Source of the DNA: Talinum fruticosum | Lineage: Eukaryota > Streptophyta > Magnoliopsida > Caryophyllales > Talinaceae | DNA: 64,000 nucleotides | Assembly (NCBI GenBank): GCA_021018815.1 | Contig: JAITYX010000004.1 | Span: 10,600,501 to 10,664,500, forward strand | Direction: 5' to 3' | Shown here: positions 50,098 through 61,900 of the stretch, one piece after another | Layout: the number at the start of each line of letters is the position of its first letter | Position numbering within the stretch: position 1 is the first letter of the stretch | Notes under the pieces: generated by a model | Seen by the model: the letters and a program-made list of their open reading frames with translations, nothing else | Told to the model about the DNA's origin: nothing | The model's database searches: none | Position numbers and translations under genes: made by a program

Positions 50098-50658
50098 GGG
50101 GTCCTCTTTTTCTTGGAGAGTATGTAAGGGGTACTTTCTGGTTTTGGAGATTTGTTTTGTCGCAATTTATTTGTAGTGGCATTTTTTAAGAAGAGGATTT
50201 GTGGTGATTTTATATGTATCAATTTCAAATACTCAGAATTTTTGTTTGTGAAAATTAATTGAGTTGTTATTACAATTATTACTATTATTGTTGTTTAAGT
50301 TTAGGCTATAATCTAACAATTAAAACTTTTGAGCTGTTATAAGGTCCGTCAAAATAATTAAATGTGATAACAATTGAATCTTTATGAGTCGGAATTTTAA
50401 CTTGACTTTTAACCAAATGTTAGATCAATCATTAATCTACCTAGTAATTAAAAATATAATTAATTTTACCGAAATAATTTAAACTTATTCGAGTTTTCAG
50501 GTAACTCGGATGCAAACTAAGATAAATTTGCATTATCTGGCAAGTGACTTAACTAGCTATTGAGTTTTGCAAGTCTAGGATAAAATAGGTGTAGAACAGT
50601 GGAAATGGTGATAATCGATAGATACAACCGAGTGATGACAAATGAAAAGAAAACAGGC
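50098..50658. other. Intergenic region, no gene recognised
   Basis: Presumed 3' UTR of the phytocyanin gene followed by AT-rich DNA. Nothing else recognisable. Confidence 0.5.
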
Positions 50659-50663
50659 AAAAA
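50659..50663 (-). terminator. Pol III terminator of tRNA-Met
   Basis: Five A on the + strand read as TTTTT on the - strand, five bases beyond the tRNA 3' end. This is the usual Pol III stop. Confidence 0.8.
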
Positions 50664-50668
50664 CAATT

Positions 50669-50753
50669 TGGGGTGAGAGAGGCTCGAACTCTCGACCTCA
50701 GGATAACTCAGAAGCTATGAGACCTACGCGCTAGCCAACTGCGCCACCACCCC
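50669..50753 (-). tRNA. tRNA-Met (CAT), elongator, with 11-nt intron
   Basis: The - strand folds as a tRNA: acceptor arm GGGGTGG with TCACCCC, A-box region TGGCGCAGTTGGCTAGC, T arm GAGAG-TTCGAGC-CTCTC, and A as discriminator base. The CAT anticodon is at 50719-50717. An 11-base intron (about 50715-50705) interrupts the anticodon loop one base after the anticodon, the canonical position. Plant elongator tRNA-Met is one of the few intron-containing plant nuclear tRNAs. AACAACA just upstream matches the CAA motif common at plant tRNA starts, and a T5 terminator follows. Confidence 0.97.
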
Positions 50754-51538
50754 ATGTTGTTACTGTTTACTAAAATTAAAATATCTCAAAGTTTATTCAC
50801 AAATCCACTTGAATCAACATCATTAGGACATCAATCCTTTCTGTAATACGTTAACCTGAAACTACAAACCTAGTGACATAATGTGTTTTAAAAGAGGGAA
50901 TTTTCATCTATTTTTGAATGAAGGACCATAAAAATTGGAGGTAAGTTTAAAAAACTTAAAATAAAATATTATATATGGTAACCCGAGTTTATAAACTGGT
51001 ACTATACTATGGAATAGTTTGTAATACATGGTCAAAGTTATTTGAGTTTTTTTGGGTGTACATGAGGCTTAGAGGTCAATTTAGGCAAAATTTACAATTC
51101 TCTAATAATAACTCTCATATAATTTACCAATCAAACCAACTGACAATCATAATATTACGAGTTTATATATGTTGCTAATCTCTATTATGGACCACGTAAC
51201 GTATCTGCTAAATTAATCTCATACAATTGCAAGAAATGGTTTAGCTAAGGTTTTTATTTCTACAGAGGATGGATTCGGAAAAACCTACCTCGGATATCAT
51301 TGATAGTTTTACTACATAAACTTTTCCAGAAATACTGTCTATAGACATTATAGTTAGCATAAAGCACTCATATCAATGTCTTTGAGATTGGAACTTAAAA
51401 CTTGGGCTCGAGTTCTGCCCACGTTGATCTATATAGTTCTTACTAATTCAATATAAATGTAACGATTTTTCATTGAGAATAGGTCAATATAAAGCACCAA
51501 TGTCCTTTTCTCCACTTGAAGAGAACAAAGACAGACAT
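50754..51538. other. Intergenic region, no gene recognised
   Basis: AT-rich DNA between the tRNA upstream side and the 3' end of the next gene. No motif recognised. Confidence 0.5.
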
Positions 51539-51772
51539 TTACTTGAACAAATGAGCCAAATCAGGATCGTTTAGATCCAAGTCCAGCCATCCATGCAGTT
51601 GCATATACTCAATCCAGTGCTCTGATGGCGTCAATGGTTGGGAACCTTTTACAGTGAAGCCTTCAGTCCTCTGAATGTCACGAGCAAGCCACCGGGCAAA
51701 GGCAGGGTCAACAGGTGGGGCAACCTTCACCAGAACCTCTTCCTTCTCTTGCTTCGCTGGTTTGTTACCCAT
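51539..51772 (-). CDS. Conserved small plant protein of unknown function (77 aa)
   Basis: An intact 77-residue reading begins MGNKPAK and contains PPVDPAFARWLARD, then SEHWIEYMQLHGWLDLDLND and a C-terminal DPDLAHLFK. I recognise this as the pattern of an uncharacterised short plant protein rather than a random ORF: it has a compact, charge-balanced composition and a complete stop. The Met-Gly-Asn start could be N-myristoylated, which is inference. Directly before the start lies AAAATTGCAG/ATCACTTG, a good splice acceptor in the 5' leader at about 51790, so the transcript probably has an upstream leader exon. The gene lies about 490 bases downstream of the Sen2 coding end on the same strand. 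No signal peptide or membrane segment is seen. Confidence 0.7.
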   Translation of the reverse strand: MGNKPAKQEKEEVLVKVAPPVDPAFARWLARDIQRTEGFTVKGSQPLTPSEHWIEYMQLHGWLDLDLNDPDLAHLFK

Positions 51773-52260
51773 TGATTACAAGTGATCTGCAATTTTCAAA
51801 ATCAGAATAAGCATAGAAACAGCAGCAGGAAGAAGCCCTTCTACGGATGGGAGACCTAAGATGAAGATAGAGGGATCGAAAAAGTTCCAGTCCAAGTTTA
51901 ACGCAAGTAGGATAATACCCCACAACTGGCACAAACTTTGTTTGTCATTTGTTTCAGGTTGAACAAATTGGACAGAGTTATATCTAGGACAAAATCAGGA
52001 ACAGCCAATAGAAATAGGAAAAATCTTAACCAAACTTGAAATTTGGAACAAAAACTCATGACTTCATCCAGTTATTCTGAGTCTGAATAATTAGGTTTAA
52101 CAAGATGTTAGCGGTGCTAATTATGCCTCCCTCTCCCTTCTTTTCCCCCATCATAGACTAGTGTGACTCAGAACTTGAAAATATAAGGGCATAATCACAA
52201 TTCAATCAATTAGAAAGATTCAGTTCCCACAAATCATAAAAGAAAGAACTGAAATCTATA

Positions 52261-52999
52261 TCATAGCTCCACAGGGAAGTTTAGCATCAACTTTTTTTCT
52301 TCATGAATTTGCTCTGGTATCCATCTACAGATTATGTGCTCTTTGATTTCATAAATTCTCCAGACATAGTGGAGAAGTAGCCTCACTACCATTATCCTCA
52401 ACAAGTAGAACCAGCAATGTCTTTGCAATGCTGCCAGAAAGCCGAATGGTACAATACAAATTGGACCACAGCCTCAACCATCCTTTTGAACTACCATTTC
52501 TTTTTGGCAGGATAAGCACAGCATATTCTGAATGGATCAAATCTGGATGATGACGATAAGCAACATAATCTACACCATACTGAGATCCTGACCTCACTAC
52601 GCAATTCTTCATCCTCAAATGAGAATAAGCTTTGTAAAGTTCAGGAAACATTTCCGCTCCTGAACTCATGTAATGCCATAACTCCACATTGTTTTTCTCA
52701 ACACCATCATTTCCCACTATCATTGGACACTTCAATGTATAGCACAAGTAGAAAGCTTCTTCTAGACCCAATTCATACCATCGCTTATCCTTCTGGCTTG
52801 TAACAAGTCGGTGATCAAAACATGCATGATTCAAAAGTTCAGATTGTTCAGATTCAGCTTTGATCAGAATGCTGCGTCCTGACATCAGTCCCTTGAGATG
52901 AAACTTTGTTCGTGAAGATCGAAGTGCTGAAACTATCTTCGACATGGGTTCTACGAGGGCTTTCGCTTCTGTACCCTTTTCTTTCCATCTAGAACCCAT
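52261..52999 (-). CDS. SEN2: tRNA-splicing endonuclease subunit Sen2
   Basis: A single coding exon. The uninterrupted reading runs from Met 52999 to a TGA at 52351-52349 (216 residues). Removing one T in AATTTAT just before that stop opens a further acidic/basic tail (Y-E-I-K-E-H-I-I-CRW-I-PEQ) to a TGA at 52263-52261, about 245 residues, nearer the usual plant length. Seen: W-Y-E-L-G-L-EEAFYLCY, VELWHYM, FPELYKAYSHLRMKN, VVRSGSQYGVDYVAYRHHP, IHSEYAVL and SIAKTLLVL. The catalytic triad appears intact: Tyr148, His156 and Lys193, with the same Tyr-His spacing (8) as yeast Sen2. The start was placed at the MGSRWK-type Met because plant homologues begin M-x-x-RWKxKG-x-EAKAL; 18 upstream in-frame residues look non-coding. 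Established: the enzyme cuts introns from pre-tRNAs. A leader intron is likely. Confidence 0.92.
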
Positions 53000-54460
53000 G
53001 AAATTCTCTTCCGACGAAAGGCTAACTTTTAAACTGAAATTCAAGCAATTCAACTACAATTGACAAAGCTTTTCTAAGTATAATAACCATATGTTCAGTC
53101 AGAACTTGAGACTTCCAAAATAGGCAGACAGCACTACAGCTAAGCCAATGAGCTTCCACTTTGTTGCTTACTGTTGCCTCTTTCCATTCAATAGACCCAG
53201 AAAATGCTCATCACCACAACTCATCCAGAAAGGGAAACATGAACACCAGCAAAATGCATAACAGTTGAGAATGTGAGTGACAAGCACACTCACATGCCAT
53301 GTACCTTCCCTATTCTGACCTTGAAATTTTCTTTATAGTTGCCGAAATCTCAAATCAAAGGAAATCATAAGAGATGTTTCAGTCAGCACGAGAAGTTTCT
53401 CAATGGTAACACTTAATCCTAATTCCTATTATTTGCCCAATACATTAGAAACCAACCATTATGAGTGACATAAGGCGCTCAAGGCCACCAATAAATACCT
53501 AGAGCATAACCCAAACATAGCGTGAAGCCAGACAACACATGTCAATTTGAAGTATTTCTACTCAACACACTGGACATAGAGGTGATAGTTGACAAGTGCG
53601 CCAAAACACCAAAGGGCGGATCCAGTCGCATTTGACTCAAGCATCCCAACCCCGCCTCTTTTGGTTCCAACTCCACTAGGGTATTCACAAACCTTATCTC
53701 CCTCCGCCCTCCCCCCCACCCCACCCAAAACTAGCAATCATAATGATAATGCTCATCTTAACATGGAGGGGCTTGCTACATCTTTCGCATGAAAATCCAG
53801 GCAGCAAATGGATTACAAATCAGAGAAACTTTGGAAGCTAGGATTCAATTATGAGTTCCTCAAAAGATGCAAACTTGAATGTTGATTCAAAGACATTGTT
53901 AGAAAGAACCAAGTTCAGTGTAGAATTGGTTGAAAGACTGACATAGCCATCCCAAAGAGGCACAGAAGACAACTAATTGAACTCATATCCGATGGTCCAC
54001 AATTTTGGCATCAACAACTATCATACTCCTGAGTTCTGACCCATCAAATTAAGCCCACCTAGGATGAATTTTTCAGAGGAACATCATACCAGTTTCAGTT
54101 AACATAAATCTATTCTATTGGCATAGGCATAGCTCAACATTGCAAAGAGTTGAAAAATCATAACTCATAGCACCCAATTTAAACTTCTCTACAAAAGAAA
54201 AATTTTCTGCCAGCAAATTACTAGATGGGCAGGAGTTAAATTTAATACCCAAATCCCCACAAAGATTGAGCAAAATTAATCAACAAAACATCGGATTAAC
54301 TGCTAATCATAGAGAAACTTTCATGTGGGGAACAAGAAAAAAGAAAAGACATCTATGAACCATTTAGAAGGAAACACAGCAAACTGTCAACTTTTTTTGG
54401 GGGCGGGGGTTGAGCCGGTGAGGGCTGGGTAATAGGGAGAGAGAGGGAGGGAGGGAGAAC
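53000..54460 (-). other. Probable 5' leader intron upstream of SEN2
   Basis: No coding sequence recognised. Splice-like sites suggest a leader intron: a donor at CTTACAG/GTTCTCC (intron starting at 54460) and an acceptor at GAATTTCAG/TTTAAAAG about 40 bases before the SEN2 start. Confidence 0.4.
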
Positions 54461-54545
54461 CTGTAAGGATGACACCGGGCGCTGAGGGGAGAGAGGCAAC
54501 CAGAGACGATAACTGGGATACGGAGATGTGGCTGGGGGTTCTGCT
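54461..54545 (-). other. Candidate 5' leader exon for SEN2 and/or the 77-aa gene
   Basis: A GC-richer block amid AT-rich DNA, ending on the - strand at a consensus-like donor CTTACAG/GTTC. It could supply the leader exon for SEN2, for the small downstream gene, or for both by alternative splicing. The right limit is arbitrary; the transcription start is not visible. Confidence 0.35.
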
Positions 54546-54676
54546 CTCGACCAAGTAAAATTACAGTAAAATAAATGTCAATTACATTCTGATAAAAAAA
54601 TAAAAAATTTATTTACCTATCTATTTATTTATTATTTATTTTTTATGGGAATCTATTTATTTATTATTTGATTATT

Positions 54677-55251
54677 AGGATTTATTCGTTTTTACTGTTA
54701 CATATAATTTTTTTAATTATTATGGAATAAGATGAGTTATTATGAGTTGTTATAACTATTATGTACTCGCTATGATTAGTTGTTATATCTTTTATAAGTC
54801 TGTTATAAGTTGATTGGAACAGTTAGAAAATTTTAAATATACTATTAATATTATTCATTCTATATTTCACAATAATGAGTATCTGGTCAATAGTGAACAT
54901 TTAAAAAATATATATATTTTTGCTAATTAATTTAATTTTTATTCAATTAGAAATCCATATATCTTGTGAGTAATTGTATTTTATTTTATGTAAATTTTTT
55001 GGGAGAAAAATCATCTTCCAATAATGACTATCTCAAAAAATTTTAAAAATATAATTTATTAAATTTAAAAAAAGTGCAGTAATTATGCAATTAAAAAATT
55101 TATAACTTGAACAAAATTTACCAAAACGCCCCCAAAAATACCTATCTCCTTCTATCCAAAAAAAATAAAAGAATAAAAATAACATCTATCTAAAAATAAT
55201 AAGAATATTTGTATATTTTTTCATACAAATATACAATTACCGTAGCATAAC

Positions 55252-55288
<37 letters not shown>

Positions 55289-55400
55289 TGATGTTATAAT
55301 TAGCGGTTATAGTCTGTTATAACGTTTATGAACTATTATGAGTTGTTTTGAGCTAAAAGTTGTTATAAATGTTAGTATAAATGTCAAAACGAACAATCCT
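54677..55400 (-). mobile_element. Harbinger-like non-autonomous DNA transposon, copy 2
   Basis: The ends are AGGATTTATTCG and, inverted, AGGATTGTTCG. The right inverted end continues like the left end of copy 1 at 12921 (..TTCG..TTGACATTTATACTAACATT against ..TTCG..TTGGCATTTGTACCAACATT). Interior blocks such as TTCTATATTTCACAATAATGA and TTGTGAGTAATTGTATTTTATT are shared with copy 1 in the opposite orientation, as is an AAT microsatellite (about 55251-55289). The target duplication is unclear (TTA on the right). Confidence 0.65.
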
Positions 55401-58400
55401 TTAATTATAAACTCTACTCTTATTAACCAAAAATACACTAAAAGTATATCGACACGTTACAATTTGTTTATTTTAATTTTTTAATAAAAACTGCCTTTTA
55501 CGATGATATTTTCTATCTAATAAAAATTCGATATCCATTTTGTTAGTATAGATGTTAATTATATTAGAAGAGGGAGAAAAGAACTAACCCCTGGATCATA
55601 AGACACTATCTGAAAACTCACTAATAAACAAATTACTATAGTAATCTTATGCTTAGAAGTTATAACCCATAATCCAAGCTTATAATTACATTTTTTTTTC
55701 TTTTGTCTTATATATCAAGTATTTTTTACCAAAAGATGAACACAAGTGGTTTAACGTCTGTTCTCTTTAAACACAATTCTTATACACGAGTTCCTAGAGT
55801 AAGAAACCTTCGGGCAATCTTTTTTCTCTTCTACCTCTTTTATGGTTGATAACACTAATGGCAGTCAATATATGGCTTTGTCTTGATGAGTTGCTTTGCT
55901 CATGGGTTTTTGCTGCCATTTCTCACGACTTGTTAACCGAAGTCTACAATGGGCATTCCATTCCGATTTGGAGCACGTGTTGTCAACTCAATCTGTTACC
56001 GTTTTCAAAGATGCAAATCGAACCATGAAAGGCTATCTTCTGTACATTAAGCTGATAGCCATCTCTCTTTATAAGGTCCCAAAATTTAATTGTATCTAAT
56101 TATTATATTTTACTTGTTTTAATATTTAAGAGTAGTGAGCGCGTATAAATATTAAAATGGAAATGAGAAATGTGAATGAATTTTCAGTTAATTGACTTAG
56201 GAATATCGATTCCCGTTTAAATATTTATAATATATGCAAATAAGTACAGATCATTTACTACGAAATTCAATTTGGAAACAGATGATTTATTATAATAATA
56301 ATAATAACAATAAAATAGATAAATAAATAAATAAAAAATTATTATTATTATTATAAAATAAAATAAAAAACAGCAAAAAAATTTTACAGCAAATAAATTG
56401 GGGAACAAGTGTATGGTGAAAAATTAACCATGTGTGAAAAATTTAATGATTTGGATAAGCCCAAATCTCATGGACATGATGGAGGTAGAAGAGGATAAGA
56501 TTTGGGCTACAGGAGCCCATTATAAATAGGAAGAGGGGCCTAGTTGGGCCAAGGCAGCAAACACAAAAGCAAGGGGAAAGCTAAAAGAAAAGCCACAAGC
56601 CCAAAATTTTTTTCTGCACTGCCCAGCCTCCAGCCCGGCTGCCGCCTGCCGCCGCCGACCACTGGAATCCGGCCACCTGTCTCCGGCCAGCCACCCAATT
56701 TGTCCTCCCTCACTCCTTTTCGTCAACATCTTTACTACTAAGGTAATAATTCTTTAAAAAAAAGAGACCGATGAATCGGGATGACGTCATTACCATATCC
56801 AAAATTCACATGTAACCCAAGGACTTAAATTTATTCTAACACAACCAATAGCGGCAAAAGAGATTCAAGACGGGAGGTCAACGAGATCATTGTCCAACCT
56901 TGTCGGGTCCTTTCTCGTCCGACTCCTCTACCTCCCGGACCTCTTGTTTAATCCTTGTCTGTTTCTCTTTCCCTAAAAACAAAATTAAAAACAAACAGGA
57001 AAACTAAAAGTGAGCGGTTGACTCAATACGTTACCCTTATACTTGTGAAAACATTTTTGGTGAGCGGTGAGCGCGAGCGCGATTTTAAAAATTCATTTGA
57101 AATATATCATTTAAGCATAAGCTCAATTTTACGCTTCTTGTAGACTTTTCGGTTAAAATTTTCGATTTCGTAAATAGTTTAGCTTCCGACTAACACCAGG
57201 ACCCCAATTTCTATGCGATTGCAGCCATGGCTTTGGCTAAACGATTCGATTAATATTCCCGTTACCGTGAAGGGCCCGATACGATTAATTACGCTAGCGA
57301 GACATTTATGAACGGTTAACAATAACCGGTCAACGATTAACGATTAACGATTAATTGGGTCCAAAAATATTAGGCCGTATTAAAACAATCACGATAAAGC
57401 TTTTCATAACAATTAAAAATTTAACTATTTTGAAAGGGTACAAGTAATAACGTACCTTGGTTGGAAAGTTGTTTGAACAAATTTTTGATTTACTTTGCTT
57501 TCGACGTTTCCGATAACCTTACGTTTGCAAAGAAATTTACCCCTTTACTTAAATATAATTATTATATGTATATATATACATTTCCTCATACCCCTTTTTA
57601 TCAAAATTATTATCTAATTCTTGAATTTTTTTTCAGAAAATAAGCACACATGTTCTTACTTTTGATGACCTAAGGCCTGAACTCATTTGTTAAGAACAAA
57701 GACTCGCAGTATTCTCCAAAGCAAAAGAGTCATTCAGTTTTCAACATCCTGCATATTTGTTTTCAATTTGATCACCCATGTCTGTTATTGAATATTGAAT
57801 GTTCGTTTCCTTCTCGTACAAATTCTTCATCGACAAGTAACAATTCATTTGAAGGGATCTTGGGTCTACACATAAATGTTGTGTGTCAAATTTGTTTTGC
57901 TCCAAGCACACAGTTGCAGGTTGTCCAAACCAAACTATTGTCATCCACATCAACCACACCTTGGTCCTGCCTATGCTACTTTTAGTGTGGTCGATGCCGA
58001 TGAATAAGTGTGGTATTTAGATTCGGTTACTAACTTTTTATGACTCCTAAGAAGATAACCTACTATCTAAACCCACTTATCACGGCACTTATCGACTTCA
58101 AGTTTGGAACGTTGAACCTACGTTTAGGAATGCTCACAAAAACGAATCATTTTTTTTTTGCACAAAAACAAATCTCACATATATATTTTTTTTTGTCTGA
58201 AAAGCAAAAGAAAAAAAAAATCGATTGATGATCAAATCACATGCAGCACTCAGCCACTGTCACACTGATTCCGACGTCGGTGAATTAAAAATGGCGGACG
58301 GCCTTCACGGGGTAAAAAGGTGGTCCAAGGGAACCTGTTTTCAAAAGGGCAGGTGATAAAAATGGTACTTTTAGAGTCGTTTCGTCTTTACCCTGTTTGA

Positions 58401-58514
58401 TTTCGCCCAAAAGCCCCAAATTCCGTCAAAACCCCTTCATTCACACAGCACTAGAGGTACCAAGTATCGAGTATCCATTATCAAACCCAGAAGATCGTGA
58501 AGAGAGAGAGAGAG
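55401..58514. other. Intergenic region with an LTR-like promoter module
   Basis: No conserved protein seen. At 56518-56746 a TATAAATAGG box is followed by a GC-rich stretch and a CTAAG/GTAATA donor-like site, a layout resembling a plant LTR promoter or a leader exon with no recognised body. At 57240-57355 CGATTAA-type heptamers recur at least six times. Poly-T and AAT-type low-complexity tracts are common. ORFs at 55846 and 56520-56741 show no known motif. Confidence 0.4.
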
Positions 58515-58861
58515 ATGCCGAAACTAGTACTGAAAGAAGGGAGCAGGCCACCATGGGTGGGTCTAGCAGCTGCTGTTTGGGTCCAATTTGCTGCTGGGAA
58601 CTCTTACAACTTCCCCCTCTTTTCTCCCTCCTTGAAATCTGTTCTGGGTTTCACTCAACAGCAGATTACCATGCTTGGGGTTGCCAATGACATCGGTGAG
58701 AGTGTGGGTATATTGCCTGGGATTGTTTGCAACAAACTTCCTCCTTGGATTGTTCTCTCTGTTGGTGCTTTGGCTTGCTTTTTGGGGTATGGGGTTATTT
58801 GGCTTGCGGTTACCCAGACGGTCCAGAACTTGCCCTATTGGCTGGTAAAGTTCATTTCTTG

Positions 58862-58903
<42 letters not shown>

Positions 58904-61900
58904 GTTGTTTCAGTTTGATGACCCACCTGGTTCATTTGGATATTTGATGGATTTTGTGGGTGCCCATTTGTAGATTTGATTGATTTTTCGTGTTTTAGTG
59001 TGTAATCTTAAGTGGGATCTTCTGAAAATAAGGTCTGGCTCCTCTAAACTGGCTGTTTTGGTAGTTTGATGTTTAATGATTAGTCTCAACTATGATGGGA
59101 GTGGGACTCCCTTATAATTGTTCTATTTCTATGTGTAGTAGTTGATGTAAATCGGAGATAACGAGTGTGTTGACTGTTTCGTTTCAATTAAAGGATATTC
59201 TCATGTCAAACTGTTTGTCTCTGTTTTTTATTTTTATTTTTTAAAGCTCCTCTTGCTCTGACGCCACACTTGGGTTTCCAGATGCAAGATCATTAATTGA
59301 TCGAGTATATGCATATCTACTGATTGACACTCAATCCCAGTTTCAAAATACTTCATTGACCACACTCCACTGATGCTTGATAGCAATGTTATAGCAATAT
59401 TAGCCTCAACGAATTTGATTTTGATAGATAAAACAATGTTAGCAAATATCTTTCTATGGTTCATATGCTGGAAGTGATCGATCCAACTTACAAAAACTAT
59501 ACTTCAATTTAAAATTAAGTTGGAGTTCAGATCTCTGTCATAGTGGTTATAGCCCTGGGGCCTTTTGATGACTTTCTGCTTAGGTTAAGGTAGGGAGTCC
59601 AATCTATGCAGGCAAACTGTTGCAATTACTGAGATGAGACTGTTCATTGAAAATGCAGTATAAAACTACATCTTCACCTGCATTGTTGCTAATCAGTCTA
59701 TCATATGATTAGCAATTAGGCTTGTAGAGAAGGGTCCAAGGACGTTTCATTGCTTCTCATGGGCCTTTATGATTAGGTCATGATCATCTGGCCCAATTCT
59801 TGTATTGTACACCTGGGAGTACCGAGCATGATACTCTCGAACACTGCAATGTTTTTGTATTCTTTTTTGTTTTGTTTTTTCTTTTTTTCTTTTATTTATT
59901 TATTTTTTTCCAGAGAGTTGGTGTACATTTGCATTGTAATGCAATTTTCCCATCTTTCTATTCTCATGGACCTTTTTGTCCTGGACAAGGAAGAGCCCTT
60001 TGTTGGGTAAGATGTTCTCAAATAGTTTGTTGGGAACGGAAAGTGGAGCACTATAAGGCCAAATTGTGTGCAAAGAAAGGGCCTGATTTAGTTGGATCAT
60101 TTTGTGCCTACTCTGACAATAATATTTTATTCATGTTTCTGCTTGTCTTTCTCAATCTGATGTTTCTGCTTAGCTTCCCTGTCTGTTCTAGCCTTTTAGG
60201 TGTCATTGAACATATCTTGTCTTTCACATACGTAGACATAATGTGTTATATGTAGCGCTGGGTAATGGGCAGGGCCCCCTTTGGACTGTCCGGGTTGGCT
60301 CTATTGTAAGAGGGCCAAGGCCCTCTTAACATTTAAAAGGATCGGGCCTTTAAATGGGCTTTCCATATAGAATTTCGAGAGGGTCACCCATAATAATCCG
60401 CAAGTCATGATCCACTTTCCAGTCATCACTTTCTGGAGACAAATCTGAGAGAGAGAGAGAGAGATCAAAGTTCGAAGCTAGTGTTGCTGATGCTTTGGCA
60501 GGATTCATGAAGACACTGGGTCTATTGAAATCCATTGATTGTCGTCGATTTTCTAGTTCTTAGGTCAATCTTCCTGTTTTTGAAGGAGAAGGGGATACAG
60601 ATGAGGTTTCTGGAAGGATTTTGGCTTGATTTGGATGGAGAATTTGTTGCTCTTTTTTTATTTTTTTGTTGTAAAAAATTTGTTGACGCTAATTTCAATT
60701 GTGAACTTTGACTTTATGTTGTAAATATTTGCCTTTGATTTTCTATGGAGATATATGGATGGATTGGTTTTCTTTCTTTCTGGGTAGGGGAGGAGAGAAA
60801 AGGGAATGTTCATAGATTCATACAGAGAGAGGAGAGGGGAGAAAGGAGGGAGGAGTGATTGGTTACAGACACAAAGAAGAGGAGGGAGAAGATAGGTCCT
60901 GGGATATCTTCACCAACTTTTTGTATTATACAACAAATTATAGGTTCTATACATGCTATAGAATTCTCATGGGCAGGCCAGGGTTATTTGACCCATGACC
61001 CTACCTGGCTCACTTACACCTTTGGCCGGTCCTGACCGGCCCCATTCAATTAGTGGGCGACCCTGGGCCAGCCCGGCCCAGCCCATTGCCGAGCTCTAGT
61101 TCTATGTCAATCTCATATTTGTTGTTGTAACTCAACTTTAATTGGTGCGATTCATCTGTGGCAGTTGTGGATTGCACTGGTTATTGGCGCTAACAGCAGT
61201 GCATGGTTTGGGACAGCTGTTCTTGTTACCAATATGAGGAACTTCCCTTTGAGCAGGGGTACTGTTGCTGGCCTTCTAAAGGGCTATGTTGGTCTCAGTG
61301 CTGCAATGTACACAGAGATATACGGTATGATTCTAGAAAGTTCCTCTTCAGCGCTCCTGCTTTTTCTCATGGTTGGTGTCCCTATCATATCCGTGTCTAT
61401 GATGTACTTTGTCAGACCCTGCACCCCAGCATCTGGAGAAGACTCTTCTGAGCATGTACACTTTCTGTTCGCTCAAGGGGCTTCTATGCTTCTCGGGATC
61501 TATCTGCTCACAACTACAATTATCGCTGATACATTTTCTGTTGGAAAAATAATTCGGTACACATTTGTTGTTATAATGGTTATCCTCATGATGGCTCCTC
61601 TTGCAATCCCCATCAAGATGACACTTTGTCCTTCCAATAAAAAGCTTACCGGGCCTATGGATTCTTCAGAAGACTTAAGCACAGGCACTGGTGAATCAAG
61701 TCAAACAGAACCCTTATTAGCACAATCTTGTTCAGCATCTTACCTCGATAGCTTTCAAGACACTGAAGATTGTGATGTGGATATCCTTCTAGCCGTTGGA
61801 GAAGGTGCTGTGAAGCAGAAACGAAAACCTCACAGAGGGGAAGATTTTAACTTTAAGCAAGTGATAATCAAGGCTGATTTCTGGCTTTTGTGGCTGGTGT

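Noticed and set aside
56520..56741. Short GC-rich ORFs on both strands
   Set aside because: They reflect the GC-rich leader-like stretch; neither has homology I recognise.
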